The notes under the pieces are model-generated. The model saw only the letters and a list, made by a program, of their open reading frames with translations. It ran no database searches and was not told where the DNA came from. From Synechococcus sp. A15-62 (GTDB taxonomy: Bacteria; Cyanobacteriota; Cyanobacteriia; PCC-6307; Cyanobiaceae): a stretch of DNA of 64,000 bases. Numbering within the stretch: position 1 is the stretch's first letter; every line of letters begins with the position of its first letter. Of this stretch, positions 51,895-61,479 are shown piece after piece. Both the position numbers and the translations under genes were made by a program. Where the stretch lies: NCBI RefSeq assembly GCF_014280075.1, contig NZ_CP047950.1, forward strand, positions 806,001 to 870,000, written 5' to 3'.

Positions 51895-52113
51895 AGTAAA
51901 ATCTGACTGGGCATAAGGTAAACAAGTGGTCGGATCTATTCATTGAACATCTCTTCCAGTCATCTTAATGCATGAAACCATCATTCTTTTTTAGCTGTAT
52001 TTCTCTGTGAGGTAAGTCAAGGCCCGTAAGTCTTCTTTTTTAACTTGCTGAGTTGCTGAATGCTCTGAGTGGAGTGCTTAAGGCCTGGATGTTCTGTTCC
52101 GAAGCGGACCCCT
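51895..52113. other. Intergenic, presumed decarboxylase promoter region
   Basis: 219 bases with T-rich runs (52014-52045 area), no gene and no strong -35/-10 pair that I can place with confidence. The decarboxylase start lies at its left end and the ctaE stop at its right. Confidence 0.4.
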
Positions 52114-52710
52114 TTACTGCCATACGTAGATCAGAAGGAACAGAAGGATCCAGATCACATCAACGAAGTGCCAGAACAGGCTCACCGCAGCAACGCCCAT
52201 CTCGCCTTTGTCGTAGTTCCCGGGAACAAACGAACGCGCCAACATCAGGCCCATCAGCAGGATGCCGGTGATCACATGAAGGCCGTGAAAGCCCGTGAGC
52301 AGATAGAACATCCCGCCGAACACACCACTGCTGAGGCTGAATGTGAGTTCCGACCATTCGATGTACTGGCCGTAAACGAAATAGGAGCCCATCGCCATGG
52401 TGAGGAACCACGCAGCACGGAAGCCCCAGAGGTTGCCCTTGTGCAGATAGCGCTCAGCGAAATAGGCCACAAAGCTGGAGCTCACCAGAACAACGCTGTT
52501 GATCAGCGGCATGCGCACCTCCAGTCCTTCAACACCATCCGGTAGCCATTGGGGGGCAGTGAGCTTGAGCACGGCGTAGCCGGCAAAGAAGGCCAGAAAA
52601 ATGACGCTCTCGGAGCAGAGGAAGATCACAAAACCGGTCATGTTGTGGCCGTCGTGCTTCACATGGCCGGGGGTGTGATTCAGCTGCAGATCGGGATTGA
52701 CGCTGGTCAT
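52114..52710 (-). CDS. ctaE: Heme-copper oxidase subunit III (ARTO type)
   Basis: 198 residues from ATG 52710 (MTSVNPDLQLNHTPGH). Five hydrophobic helices with subunit III motifs: GFVIFLCSESVIFLAFFAGY, MPLINSVVLVSSSFVAY, TGFHGLHVITGILLMGLM and LFWHFVDVIWILLFLLIYVWQ. Last of the ctaC-ctaD-ctaE operon; starts 4 bases after the ctaD stop. Its final 27 bases recur at 49703-49729. Confidence 0.92.
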   Translation of the reverse strand: MTSVNPDLQLNHTPGHVKHDGHNMTGFVIFLCSESVIFLAFFAGYAVLKLTAPQWLPDGVEGLEVRMPLINSVVLVSSSFVAYFAERYLHKGNLWGFRAAWFLTMAMGSYFVYGQYIEWSELTFSLSSGVFGGMFYLLTGFHGLHVITGILLMGLMLARSFVPGNYDKGEMGVAAVSLFWHFVDVIWILLFLLIYVWQ

Positions 52711-52714
52711 TGGC

Positions 52715-54403
52715 TCAGGCCTCCTGGGAACGGCGCACGTAGAACTCCTCGTCTTCGACGAGGGGGTGGCCCAGGCCATAGCCGTAGGGCTCGCTGATCA
52801 CGGTGGGGATGTCGTCCTCGAAGTTTTCAGCCGGTGGCGGCGAGGGCAGCAGCCACTCCAGGCCGATGGCCCGCCAGGGGTTGGGAGGAGCCTGCGGCCC
52901 CCGGGCCCAGGAGCTCACCATGTTGAGAATGAAGGGGATCGAGGCGACGCCAAGCATGAAGGCACCGATGCTGGCGATCACATTCCAGATAGCGAATTCA
53001 GGGTCATAGGAGGCGACCCGGCGCGGCATCCCCAGCAGCCCAGCCCAGTGCAGGGGCAACCAGTTGAGGGTGGCGCCGATGAAGGTGAGTGCGAAGTGCA
53101 CCTTGCCCAGGCCTTCGTAATACATGCGGCCGGTGAATTTGGGGAACCAGTGGTAGATCCCGGCGAACACACCGAAGCCGATCGTGTTGAAGATCACGTA
53201 GTGGAAGTGGGCCACCACGAAGTAGGTGTTTCCCACGTGCACGTCGATCGGCACGGTGGCCAGCATTACGCCCGTGATGCCGGCGAAGATGAAATTGAAC
53301 AGGCCACCGAGGCAGAACAGCATCGGGGTGCTGAGGCGGAGATTGCCTTTCCAGAGGGTTCCCAGCCAGGCGAACACTTTCACGCCGGTGGGAACGGCGA
53401 TCAGCATCGTGGTGGCCATGAACAGATTGCGCATCCACATCGGTGTGCCCGAATAGAACATGTGGTGCACCCACACGATCAGGCTGAGAAAGGTGATGCC
53501 GAAGGAGGCGATCGCCACAAAGCGGTAGCCGAACAGGGGCTTGCGGGCATAAACAGGGAAGAGCTCAGAGAAGATGCCGAACACTGGCAACGCCAGCACG
53601 TACACGGCGGGGTGCGAATAGAACCAGAAGAAGTGCTGAAACAGCACGGGATCACCGCCGCCTTCAGGCCTGAAAAAGCTGGTGCCGAAGCTGAGGTCGA
53701 AGAGCAGCATCACCGCACCACCGGTCAGAGCGGGCAGGCCTACAAGCTGGATGGTCTGAGCAGCCCAGGCGGTCCACACGAAGATCGGCATCTTGAAGAA
53801 GCCCATGCCGGGAGCCCGCATCCGGATGATCGTCGTCACGAAATTGACGGCGCCCATGATCGAGGAAATCCCTGAAAGAGCCACCGCCAGAATCCAGAGG
53901 AACTGGCCGTTGATGAAGTGGTTCAGGGGGTTCTGCAGGCTCATCGGTGGGTAGGACCACCACCCCGATGACGCCGGGCCCCCGGGGGCGAAGAAACTCC
54001 CCATCAACACCACCGCGAACAGCGGCACCAACCAGAAGGCGGCCGCATTCAACTTGGGGAACGCCATGTCCGGCGCACCGATCATGGTGGGGATCAACAG
54101 GTTGTTGAAGCCGTTGAGAATCGGGAAAAGGAACAGGAACAGCATCACTGTTCCATGCATGGTGTAGAGGCCGTTGTAAACACTCGGATCCACCAGATCC
54201 GCCGGCGGGGTGATCAGTTCTCCGCGCACGATCATCGCCAGCAATCCACCCACCAGCAGGAAGAAAAGCGAGGTGGCGATGTACTGAATCCCGATCACCT
54301 TGGCATCGGTGTTGAAGCTGAAGAAGCGCTTCCAGTTGTCAGGGGCACCGGGGACAGGGTGCGGCGCCTTGAGGATGCGTGGGTCGTAGTTGGTGGTGGT
54401 CAT
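52715..54403 (-). CDS. ctaD: Heme-copper oxidase subunit I (ARTO type)
   Basis: 562 residues with about 12 membrane helices. Low-spin heme His in GLYTMHGTVMLFLF, CuB region FWFYSHPAVYVLALPVFG (His-x-x-x-Tyr, with YSHP instead of a helix VI Glu, as in A2-type oxidases), IVWVHHMFYSG (two CuB His), and VAHFHYVIFNTIGFG (heme ligands). Reduces O2 to water and pumps protons. Operon with ctaC upstream (3 bases) and ctaE downstream. Confidence 0.95.
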   Translation of the reverse strand: MTTTNYDPRILKAPHPVPGAPDNWKRFFSFNTDAKVIGIQYIATSLFFLLVGGLLAMIVRGELITPPADLVDPSVYNGLYTMHGTVMLFLFLFPILNGFNNLLIPTMIGAPDMAFPKLNAAAFWLVPLFAVVLMGSFFAPGGPASSGWWSYPPMSLQNPLNHFINGQFLWILAVALSGISSIMGAVNFVTTIIRMRAPGMGFFKMPIFVWTAWAAQTIQLVGLPALTGGAVMLLFDLSFGTSFFRPEGGGDPVLFQHFFWFYSHPAVYVLALPVFGIFSELFPVYARKPLFGYRFVAIASFGITFLSLIVWVHHMFYSGTPMWMRNLFMATTMLIAVPTGVKVFAWLGTLWKGNLRLSTPMLFCLGGLFNFIFAGITGVMLATVPIDVHVGNTYFVVAHFHYVIFNTIGFGVFAGIYHWFPKFTGRMYYEGLGKVHFALTFIGATLNWLPLHWAGLLGMPRRVASYDPEFAIWNVIASIGAFMLGVASIPFILNMVSSWARGPQAPPNPWRAIGLEWLLPSPPPAENFEDDIPTVISEPYGYGLGHPLVEDEEFYVRRSQEA

Positions 54404-54406
54404 GGC

Positions 54407-55342
54407 TCAGGCGTCGTGCGGGATGGAGGGATCTCCGGGGTCGTTCACCATCGGGGCAGGAGCTGGTGGCACCGTGGCCCAGCCTTTGTCGCCACGAGCG
54501 ATACGACGGTCGTAGAGCACGCGGCCGGGGTCGAGGCCGGGTTGCAGGGCTTGCTTGGCCGAACGCTTCAGCCAATCGGAGTAGGCCTGCTCCGATTCGA
54601 CGATCACGTTCGATTGATTCACCGACATGTAGGCGCCACTGAACATGGCGTCGCGCAATCGGAAGCGCCCCTCCCGGGTGGGCGTGAGGCTGTAGGAGAT
54701 CATGCTGCCGGGAACGATGTCCTGCTTCAGCCGAAAGGCCGGCACATAGAAGCTGTGAATCACGTCCTCGGATTGCAGCTGAAGGTTGACCCTTTGATCG
54801 ATCGGGAGGTGCAGTTCTGAACTGCGAACGCCATCGGGATATCTGAATTCCCAGCTCCATTGCCGTGCAATCACCTGGATCGGTCCCACCTGCGCCAAGG
54901 GATCGGCCAAGACCAGTGCGCTGGTGTCGGCACCGATGGCGTACTTCTGCTTCGGCCCCAGGGCGTTCAAGGTGTCATTCACCTTCATCGATGTGAAGGC
55001 AATGGCGAACACCAGCAGCAGTGGGATCACCGTCCAGATGATCTCCAATCTGGTGTTGCCCTCAATTGGTGCCCCGTCGCTTTCGTCGTATTTGCCGGCC
55101 CGGTTGAACAGCAGCACCCAGCCCATCACGCCGGTGCAGCCGAAGAAGATGAAGGAGCCGATGCCGGTTTCCAGGGCGAACAGATCGTCGACGTACGCCG
55201 CTGCGCTGGAGGCCTGCGGCGGAAACCAGCTGTATGACCAGGTCGCCATCAGTTTGGCGATGGCGAGATTGATCGCGATCGCGATGCTGATGACCACAAT
55301 GGCGCCGATGTTGGGGCCGCTCTTGGGGGCTGTGCTGGTCAT
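54407..55342 (-). CDS. ctaC: Oxidase subunit II lacking CuA ligands (ARTO type)
   Basis: 311 residues from ATG 55342. Two N-terminal membrane helices (IGAIVVISIAIAINLAIAKL; GIGSFIFFGCTGVMGWVLLF) and a periplasmic cupredoxin domain: QVIARQWSWEFRYPDG and VIHSFYVPAFRLKQDIVPGS. In CuA enzymes a CxxxCxxxH-type motif follows; here that place reads FRLRDAMFSGAYMSV with no Cys. Without CuA the complex should take electrons from quinol, as in the alternative respiratory terminal oxidase. Quinol use is inference. Confidence 0.9.
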   Translation of the reverse strand: MTSTAPKSGPNIGAIVVISIAIAINLAIAKLMATWSYSWFPPQASSAAAYVDDLFALETGIGSFIFFGCTGVMGWVLLFNRAGKYDESDGAPIEGNTRLEIIWTVIPLLLVFAIAFTSMKVNDTLNALGPKQKYAIGADTSALVLADPLAQVGPIQVIARQWSWEFRYPDGVRSSELHLPIDQRVNLQLQSEDVIHSFYVPAFRLKQDIVPGSMISYSLTPTREGRFRLRDAMFSGAYMSVNQSNVIVESEQAYSDWLKRSAKQALQPGLDPGRVLYDRRIARGDKGWATVPPAPAPMVNDPGDPSIPHDA

Positions 55343-55959
55343 GGCAATGCCTCCTGCAGATCGGCACCAGCGGCCAGCAACTGGTCTGCGGTGATGTGCA
55401 CCCCGAAGTCGCTCGCGAGCCACGCCCCGAGGCTTCCGTGCAGCCCCATCACCAGCAGCATGCCGATGCCGCAGAGCAGATAAAGCCAGCTCACTTGACG
55501 GCCCAGGTCCTTGCGCCAGACAAAGCGTTGGTAACCACGCCAGATGGTCATGGCCACGATCACAAGCAGGATCGCGACGCCACCGATTGCATGCCAAAGC
55601 ATGGTGTCGATGGCGGTCTGGCCGAGGATGCTGCGGATGCCTGGCAACGGCACCGCCAGCAGCATTTCGTAGAACCCTGCGGCCACGGTGAAAAAGCTGA
55701 TGCCGCTGCAGGCGACGAGGTTGTACCAGCCCACGTCGTGGAAGCCGCTGCGGGTCACCGGCAGAGCCAAGTAGCGGAACACCCGTTTTTCTAGCGGGTA
55801 GAACGCACCGGCGACGTCGAAGGCAATGGCGATCGCAAACAGGCCGATGGTGAGGTGCACCAGGTTGGGGTGCAGCGGAATCGCGTAGGGAAGGTTGTTG
55901 GCGCCGAGGGAGTCGGCGATGTCGTTGATCGGCGATGCGATCGCGGCGAAGTGGGTCAC
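55339..55959 (-). CDS. DUF2231 membrane protein (oxidase operon)
   Basis: 206 residues from GTG 55959 (THFAAIASPINDIADSLGAN). Four or five hydrophobic helices, with HPNLVHLTIGLFAIAIAFDV carrying two His, and GWYNLVACSGISFFTVAAGFY. It overlaps the ctaC start by 4 bases and the upstream DUF2231 stop by 4. His-bearing helices suggest heme b or quinone binding, but no function is settled. Confidence 0.75.
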   Translation of the reverse strand: MTHFAAIASPINDIADSLGANNLPYAIPLHPNLVHLTIGLFAIAIAFDVAGAFYPLEKRVFRYLALPVTRSGFHDVGWYNLVACSGISFFTVAAGFYEMLLAVPLPGIRSILGQTAIDTMLWHAIGGVAILLVIVAMTIWRGYQRFVWRKDLGRQVSWLYLLCGIGMLLVMGLHGSLGAWLASDFGVHITADQLLAAGADLQEALP

Positions 55960-56456
55960 GACACCACCCCCTGACGGATGGCTTCCACCACGGGGACCGT
56001 GTGCAGCCCGTAGACCCACACCAGCTTGTCGCCGAGGAACACCTGCGTGATCACAAGCCCCGCCAGCACCACATCAAGGGCCAGAAAGCCCCTGGGCAAG
56101 TTCGCCGGATCCTTCTGCCGGGCGACGTAGCGCCAGCCCGTGAGCAGGGCCAGCACGCCGGCCAGGGACCAACCGATGGTGCTGTGAATGTTGAGGATGT
56201 CCCGCGAGGCGCCGTAGGGATTGGCAAGACCGGCCTCCACCTGGCCGAAGATGATGGCTACAAAAATCGCCACGGTGGCGACGATCAGGTTCCAGAAGCT
56301 GACTTCAAACAGGTTTTTCTTACCACTGATCACACCGATGACGTCGAACACCACCGTGATCAGGGCCATGGCGATCACGAAGTGAACGACGATCGGATGG
56401 ATGACGTCGAGCCAGGGCAGATTTTTGTCGTTGAGCGGTGGAAGCAGCTCAAGCAT
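55956..56456 (-). CDS. DUF2231 membrane protein, first gene of oxidase operon
   Basis: 166 residues from ATG 56456 (MLELLPPLNDKNLPWLDVIH). Four hydrophobic helices: HPIVVHFVIAMALITVVFDV, FWNLIVATVAIFVAIIFGQ, IHSTIGWSLAGVLALLTGW, FLALDVVLAGLVITQVFLG. Same family as the next gene, including the HPxxVH motif. The order DUF2231-DUF2231-ctaC-ctaD-ctaE forms one operon with overlapping genes. Confidence 0.75.
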   Translation of the reverse strand: MLELLPPLNDKNLPWLDVIHPIVVHFVIAMALITVVFDVIGVISGKKNLFEVSFWNLIVATVAIFVAIIFGQVEAGLANPYGASRDILNIHSTIGWSLAGVLALLTGWRYVARQKDPANLPRGFLALDVVLAGLVITQVFLGDKLVWVYGLHTVPVVEAIRQGVVS

Positions 56457-56567
56457 CGGCAAGCCGATCGACACCCGCCAAGGATGACCACGGTGGATCA
56501 GACGGTCATCACCAGATGTGCAATTGCAACTCCATTCGTCTCCTCACGGGTTGCACTCGAGATGCCG

Positions 56568-57653
56568 CTAGGTCTTGGTGCGCCAGAACACCAACGCCTG
56601 GGTCATGATCACGATCAACACCACCGGCAGCACAAAACAGAGCATCAACAGCCGGAACTCGTCTGACCAACTGGCGAGGGTTGTTCGGGGAAGGACGTTG
56701 TCAACGATGTAAAGGATGTACAAGCCCAGCAACAGTCCACCTTCGAGTCGGCTGATCCGTCCGCGCGTCCAGAAGATCGGCAGGCAGGCCAGGCTGGTGA
56801 GCAACATCACAGGTAGGTCGTCCTGAATCAATTCGGGGCTGACCTCCAGGCCACGACCAGCGGCAGCTAAGGCTCCACCACCCAGCACCAGCAGCAGGTT
56901 CAGCAGGCAGCTGCCCACCACGTTGCCGATGGCCAGATCGGTGCGCCCGCGCAGGGCGGCCACCAGGGAGGTGATCAATTCCGGCATTGAGGTTCCGGCG
57001 GAAACGATCGTCAGACCGATCACCGCCTCACTCACCCCGAGGTAGGTGGCTGCTGCTGTGGCGCCACTCACCAGTACACGGGATCCGATGGTGAGGATTC
57101 CAATGCCTCCGATCAGCCGCAGGACGGCAAGGGTCCAGCCGCCGCTCGCCGCGTCCTCTTCGATCTCGGGTTCAGCACTGCCGCTGTCGTCAGGTTGTTC
57201 ACGGGCGGTGCGGATTTCCCAGATGGTGTTGATCACAAGCCCCAACAGCAAGGCCAGGCCCGCCTGCCAGGTGACCCGTCCTGCTGAGGCCATGCCCCAG
57301 ACCGCCGCCGAGATGGCAATCATCAGAGGAACATCGCGTCGTACCAGACGGCTTTCGACGCGCAACGGCAGGACAAGGGCGCTGCTGCCTAACACCACCA
57401 TCACGTTGAAGATGTTGCTGCCCACCACATTGCTCACGGCGAGCGCGTCAGCCCCCTGCAGCACTGAGCTCAGACTCACGAACAGTTCCGGGGCGCTGGT
57501 GCCCAGGGAAACCACCGTGAGGCCGATCACGAGCTGGGGGATGCCAAAGATCACCGCCATGGCGACGGACCCTTGAACAAACAGTTCTCCGCCACCGAAC
57601 AGCAGCCCGATGCCCAGCAGCACTTGGATCGAGGCCTGGAGGAATTCAGGCAT
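56568..57653 (-). CDS. CaCA-family calcium/sodium (cation/proton) antiporter
   Basis: 361 residues, about ten helices in two homologous halves. Alpha repeats: VVSLGTSAPELFVSLSSVL and SNVVGSNIFNVMVVLGSSAL in the first half, IVSAGTSMPELITSLVAAL and IGNVVGSCLLNLLLVLGG in the second. An acidic loop (EPEIEEDAA) separates the halves. Exports Ca2+ or another cation in exchange for Na+ or H+. Divergent from bicA. Confidence 0.9.
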   Translation of the reverse strand: MPEFLQASIQVLLGIGLLFGGGELFVQGSVAMAVIFGIPQLVIGLTVVSLGTSAPELFVSLSSVLQGADALAVSNVVGSNIFNVMVVLGSSALVLPLRVESRLVRRDVPLMIAISAAVWGMASAGRVTWQAGLALLLGLVINTIWEIRTAREQPDDSGSAEPEIEEDAASGGWTLAVLRLIGGIGILTIGSRVLVSGATAAATYLGVSEAVIGLTIVSAGTSMPELITSLVAALRGRTDLAIGNVVGSCLLNLLLVLGGGALAAAGRGLEVSPELIQDDLPVMLLTSLACLPIFWTRGRISRLEGGLLLGLYILYIVDNVLPRTTLASWSDEFRLLMLCFVLPVVLIVIMTQALVFWRTKT

Positions 57654-57734
57654 GGAGCGAGATCAGGTGTACGGGGATTGTGCTTTGAGGGGAATCAACC
57701 TAAGGTCACTCACCTGGGTAATAGATAAGAAACC

Positions 57735-59384
57735 TTGTTGAACCGGATCAGCATCAGCAACCTGCGTGGTGACGCCTTTGGCGGCGTGACCGCCGCGGTG
57801 ATTGCTCTGCCGATGGCCCTGGCCTTCGGGGTTGCCGCCACGGGTGACCCTGCTCCCGGGCTTTGGGGCGCCGTGATCATCGGCTTGGTGGCTTCTCTTT
57901 TCGGTGGAACGCCCACTTTGATCTCCGAACCCACAGGTCCAATGACCGTGGTGTTCACCTCGGTGATCCTGAGCTTCACCGCCACAGCTCCGGACAAGGA
58001 AACGGCCATGGCCATGGCCTTCACCGTGGTCATCCTGGCGGGTCTGTTTCAGATCCTTTTCGGCGTCTTCCGTCTGGGTCGATATGTCACCCAGATGCCC
58101 TACACGGTGATCTCTGGCTTCATGTCGGGGATTGGAGCCATCTTGGTGATTCTCCAGCTGCCCGCCTTCCTGGGGCAGACCGCATCTGGCGGGGTGATGG
58201 GAACCCTGTCCAACCTTCCGGGCTTGATTGCTGGCATTCAGCCGATGGAGCTGGCGCTGGCGTTGATCACTGTTGCGATCCTCTGGTTCACCCCCGCCAG
58301 AGTGAAGCGTTTCTGCCCGCCGCAGCTGCTGGCGCTGGTGTTGGGAACGGTGCTGTCGATGACCTTGTTCCACGACGCAGGCCTCAAGACCATTCCGCCG
58401 TTCAATGCTGAGCTTCCCAGCCTGCATGTGCCCACCTTCTCAGGCGGACAGCTGCGTTTGATGTTCGTGGATGCCGCAGTGCTGGGCATGCTCGGCTGCA
58501 TCGATGCCTTGCTCACCTCCGTGGTGGCCGACAGCCTTACCCGCACGGAGCACAACTCCAACAAGGAATTGGTGGGTCAGGGTCTGGCCAACATCGCTTC
58601 GGGCGTCTTTGGCGGACTGCCTGGGGCGGGAGCCACGATGGGCACCGTGGTCAACATTCAGGCCGGCGGACGTTCGGCCCTGTCAGGCATTGTCCGGGCG
58701 CTGATTCTGATGGTGGTCGTTCTGGCCGCCGCGCCCCTTGCTTCCACGATTCCCCTTGCTGTGCTGGCGGGCATCGCCCTGAAGGTGGGTATTGACATCA
58801 TCGATTGGGATTTCCTCCAACGGGCCCACCATCTCTCGGTGAAAGCTGCGGTGATCACTTACGGCGTGATTGCGCTCACGGTGCTGGTGGATCTCATCAC
58901 TGCTGTGGGTATCGGAGTTTTCGTGGCCAACGTGCTCACCATTGATCGGATGAGCGCCTTGCAGTCAAGAAAAGTGAAAACGATCAGCACGGCCGATGAC
59001 GATGTGGAGCTGACCGATGAAGAGCAGGTGTTGCTGGATCAGGCCTCCGGCAAGGTTCTCCTGTTCCAGCTCGCTGGTCCGATGATCTTCGGCGTGGCCA
59101 AGGCCATCTCGCGTGAGCACAACGCCATCGGCAATTGTCAGGCCGTGGTCTTCGACCTCTCCGAGGTGTCCCACTTGGGAGTGACCGCTGCGATTGCCCT
59201 CGAGAATGCCGTGAAGGAAGCGATTGAAGAAGGACGCAAGGTGTTCCTGGTCGGTGCAACGGGCAGCACGGAGAAGCGTCTTCAGAAGCTGAAACTGTTG
59301 GATCGGCTCCCCCAAAGCCACATCACCGGTGATCGCCTCGATGCCCTGCGCCTTGCCGTGAACGGTTTGCCGCTGAATGTCTGA
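57735..59384 (+). CDS. bicA: SulP-family bicarbonate transporter BicA
   Basis: 549 residues, TTG start (two consecutive TTG codons). Membrane domain residues 1-400: [79 protein letters not shown] and [19 protein letters not shown] domain at the C-terminus ([38 protein letters not shown]). A Na+-dependent HCO3- importer of the carbon-concentrating mechanism. The pyrC start overlaps its stop. Confidence 0.9.
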   Translation: MLNRISISNLRGDAFGGVTAAVIALPMALAFGVAATGDPAPGLWGAVIIGLVASLFGGTPTLISEPTGPMTVVFTSVILSFTATAPDKETAMAMAFTVVILAGLFQILFGVFRLGRYVTQMPYTVISGFMSGIGAILVILQLPAFLGQTASGGVMGTLSNLPGLIAGIQPMELALALITVAILWFTPARVKRFCPPQLLALVLGTVLSMTLFHDAGLKTIPPFNAELPSLHVPTFSGGQLRLMFVDAAVLGMLGCIDALLTSVVADSLTRTEHNSNKELVGQGLANIASGVFGGLPGAGATMGTVVNIQAGGRSALSGIVRALILMVVVLAAAPLASTIPLAVLAGIALKVGIDIIDWDFLQRAHHLSVKAAVITYGVIALTVLVDLITAVGIGVFVANVLTIDRMSALQSRKVKTISTADDDVELTDEEQVLLDQASGKVLLFQLAGPMIFGVAKAISREHNAIGNCQAVVFDLSEVSHLGVTAAIALENAVKEAIEEGRKVFLVGATGSTEKRLQKLKLLDRLPQSHITGDRLDALRLAVNGLPLNV

Positions 59385-60423
59385 TCAGATCTCGATCATC
59401 GCTCCAGATGATTGGCACGTGCATCTCCGCGATGGAGAGATGCTGAACCAGGTTGTGGCCCATACAGCCCGCCGTTTTCAGCGAGCCATCGTGATGCCCA
59501 ACCTGCGTCCCCCGGTGACCACGGTGGCGGCTGCAGAGGCCTACCGCGATCGCATTCAGGCGGCGTGCCCCGCTGATCTGGAGTTCACCCCTCTGATGAC
59601 GGCGTACCTCACCGATTCGATCGCTCCTGCCGAGCTGGAGACGGGTTTTCGAGAGGGTGTTTTCGCTGCCGCCAAGCTTTATCCCGCCAACGCCACCACC
59701 AACTCCGCCGCAGGGGTGACAGATCTGCTGCAGATCGATCCTGTGCTGGAAACGATGGCCCGGATCGGCATGCCCTTGCTGATCCATGGTGAAGTCACGG
59801 ATCCCGAGATCGACATTTTTGACCGTGAGGCAGCGTTCATCGAACGCCATCTGGAACCGCTGCGGGAGCGTCATCCCGAGCTGAAGGTTGTGTTCGAGCA
59901 CATCACCACTGAACAGGCGGTGCAGTACGTCAGCTCAGCGGACCGCCATCTTGCCGCCACCATCACCCCCCACCATCTGCACATCAACCGCAACGCGATG
60001 TTCGCCGGTGGGTTGCGCAGTGATTTCTATTGCCTCCCCGTGGCCAAGCGGGAATGCCACCGTCAAGCCCTGCGCCGGGCGGCCACCAGCGGTGACCCAC
60101 GCTTCTTTCTCGGCACCGACACGGCACCCCACGAACGGTCATCCAAGGAAAGTGCCTGCGGTTGCGCCGGCATCTTCAATGCGCCCTTCGCCTTGGAGAG
60201 CTACGCCCAGGTTTTTGATCAGGAGGGCGCTCTGGAGCATCTCGAAGCCTTCACCAGCCTGAATGGGCCGGCTTTCTACAAGCTTCCAGCCAACACCCAT
60301 CGCATTACGTTGCAACGGCGTGATCATCTCGTGCCGGAACTTGTTAACGGACTGGTTCCTTTCCATGCTGGAGAGATCCTGTCCTGGGCCGTTGCCGATG
60401 CACCTGATCAAGTTCAGCTCTGA
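59377..60423 (+). CDS. pyrC: Dihydroorotase
   Basis: 348 residues. Metal site residues: [15 protein letters not shown] (HxH), [12 protein letters not shown] (carbamylated Lys), [16 protein letters not shown] and [14 protein letters not shown] (Asp). Cyclises carbamoyl aspartate in pyrimidine synthesis. ATG 59377 overlaps the bicA stop by 8 bases. The thioredoxin-like gene overlaps its 3' end. Confidence 0.94.
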   Translation: MSDQISIIAPDDWHVHLRDGEMLNQVVAHTARRFQRAIVMPNLRPPVTTVAAAEAYRDRIQAACPADLEFTPLMTAYLTDSIAPAELETGFREGVFAAAKLYPANATTNSAAGVTDLLQIDPVLETMARIGMPLLIHGEVTDPEIDIFDREAAFIERHLEPLRERHPELKVVFEHITTEQAVQYVSSADRHLAATITPHHLHINRNAMFAGGLRSDFYCLPVAKRECHRQALRRAATSGDPRFFLGTDTAPHERSSKESACGCAGIFNAPFALESYAQVFDQEGALEHLEAFTSLNGPAFYKLPANTHRITLQRRDHLVPELVNGLVPFHAGEILSWAVADAPDQVQL

Positions 60424-60700
60424 AGATTGCGGCACCTGTCACCGCATGAGTCACTACGACGGGAAGGTGGCCGAGGAACTCGGCTGCAGCTTTATCTCCG
60501 TGATGCTGCAGGACACAGAGATGTATCGCAAATACCGGAAGATCCTGCTCAAGCAGTACCCCAACAAGGAGGGCATGGGCTGGCCCACCTACCTGTTGGT
60601 GAACGATCCCGATGGAGATTTTTCAATTGAGGGAGAACTGAAGGGTGGCATGCCCAAGGGAGACTTCCGCACCAAGCTCGCTGAGTTGCTGCCGTCCTGA
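60398..60700 (+). CDS. Thioredoxin-like protein
   Basis: 100 residues from ATG 60398 ([17 protein letters not shown]), overlapping pyrC by 26 bases. CxxC redox motif CGTC near residue 11, then [31 protein letters not shown] with the cis-Pro (WPT) and GGMPKGDF. Compact thioredoxin fold. Target unknown. Confidence 0.8.
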   Translation: MHLIKFSSEDCGTCHRMSHYDGKVAEELGCSFISVMLQDTEMYRKYRKILLKQYPNKEGMGWPTYLLVNDPDGDFSIEGELKGGMPKGDFRTKLAELLPS

Positions 60701-60710
60701 CGCCTGGTGG

Positions 60711-60796
60711 TGGGGGCAGGGGGACTTGAACCCCCACAGGCCTTTCGGCCCAAGCGATTTTAAGTCGCGTGCGTCTACCGATTCCGCCATGCCCCC
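60711..60796 (-). tRNA. tRNA-Leu (anticodon TAA)
   Basis: 86 bases on the minus strand with a long variable arm: acceptor GGGGGCA/TGCCCCC plus discriminator A, anticodon stem-loop CGCGACTTAAAATCGCTT (anticodon TAA), variable stem GGGCC-GAAA-GGCC, and T-arm GGGGG-TTCAAGT-CCCCC. No CCA encoded. Confidence 0.95.
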
Positions 60797-60835
60797 GCCA
60801 GAACATCTTAGATTTCCCTCAGCTGTCCTCAGGCC

Positions 60836-61087
60836 TTGGACCTTTCGTCCCTGCTTTCTCAAATCCCACAGGACACGTTGTTGGTTTTATTGGCCTACGC
60901 CGTTCTGGGCGGCCTTTACCTCGTTGTCGTTCCCCTCGCCCTGTACGCGTGGATGAACCAGCGTTGGCATCGCATGGGCAAGCTGGAGCGTCTGGGGATT
61001 TATGGCATGGTCTTCTTCTTTTTCCCGGGGATGATCTTGTTTGCCCCCTTCCTCAACTTCCGGCTGAGCGGACAGGGAGACGTCTGA
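60836..61087 (+). CDS. ndhL: NAD(P)H-quinone oxidoreductase subunit NdhL
   Basis: 83 residues, TTG start ([15 protein letters not shown]). Two hydrophobic helices ([21 protein letters not shown] and [19 protein letters not shown]) with the NdhL stretch [18 protein letters not shown] and the ending [10 protein letters not shown]. NdhL anchors the peripheral arm of NDH-1 in cyclic electron flow. Followed after 1 base by the DUF3007 gene. Confidence 0.9.
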   Translation: MDLSSLLSQIPQDTLLVLLAYAVLGGLYLVVVPLALYAWMNQRWHRMGKLERLGIYGMVFFFFPGMILFAPFLNFRLSGQGDV

Positions 61088-61088
61088 C

Positions 61089-61445
61089 TTGACGCGTGGA
61101 AAAGTTCTTCTGATCGGACTTGCAGTCCTCCTGCTTGGAGGACTGGGCCAGGTTGTCTTTCAGGCTGCGGGCTTTGAAGGCTTCTCTGCAGGGATTGCTG
61201 CGGAGGCCCTGCTGGTTGTGATTGTGGTGGTGTGGACCAGTTCCTACCTGTTTCGTGTGGTCACCGGTCAGATGACCTACATGGATCAGCGTCGTCGTTA
61301 CCGCGAGGTGTACGACAAACAGGAAGCTGAAGCGCTTCAAGCCCGTTTTGATGCTCTTCCCGAGGAGGAACAGCAGGCGCTGCTGCGCAAGATTGGGGCT
61401 GATGGCTTGGGTCCCACGGACGGTGAGGTCCCCGTCGACTCATAG
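61089..61445 (+). CDS. DUF3007 membrane protein
   Basis: 118 residues, TTG start. Two hydrophobic helices ([41 protein letters not shown]) then a charged tail ([21 protein letters not shown]). Matches the cyanobacterial DUF3007 family that follows ndhL; function unknown. Sits between ndhL and trpA in an apparent operon. Confidence 0.75.
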   Translation: MTRGKVLLIGLAVLLLGGLGQVVFQAAGFEGFSAGIAAEALLVVIVVVWTSSYLFRVVTGQMTYMDQRRRYREVYDKQEAEALQARFDALPEEEQQALLRKIGADGLGPTDGEVPVDS

Positions 61446-61479
61446 GCTTCCGAAGTTTGTTCCTGGTCGGTTGACTGAG

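Noticed and set aside
52697..53875. A 392-codon plus-strand frame
   Set aside because: Lies antisense within the well-supported ctaD gene; translation is His/Gly/Glu-rich and domainless.
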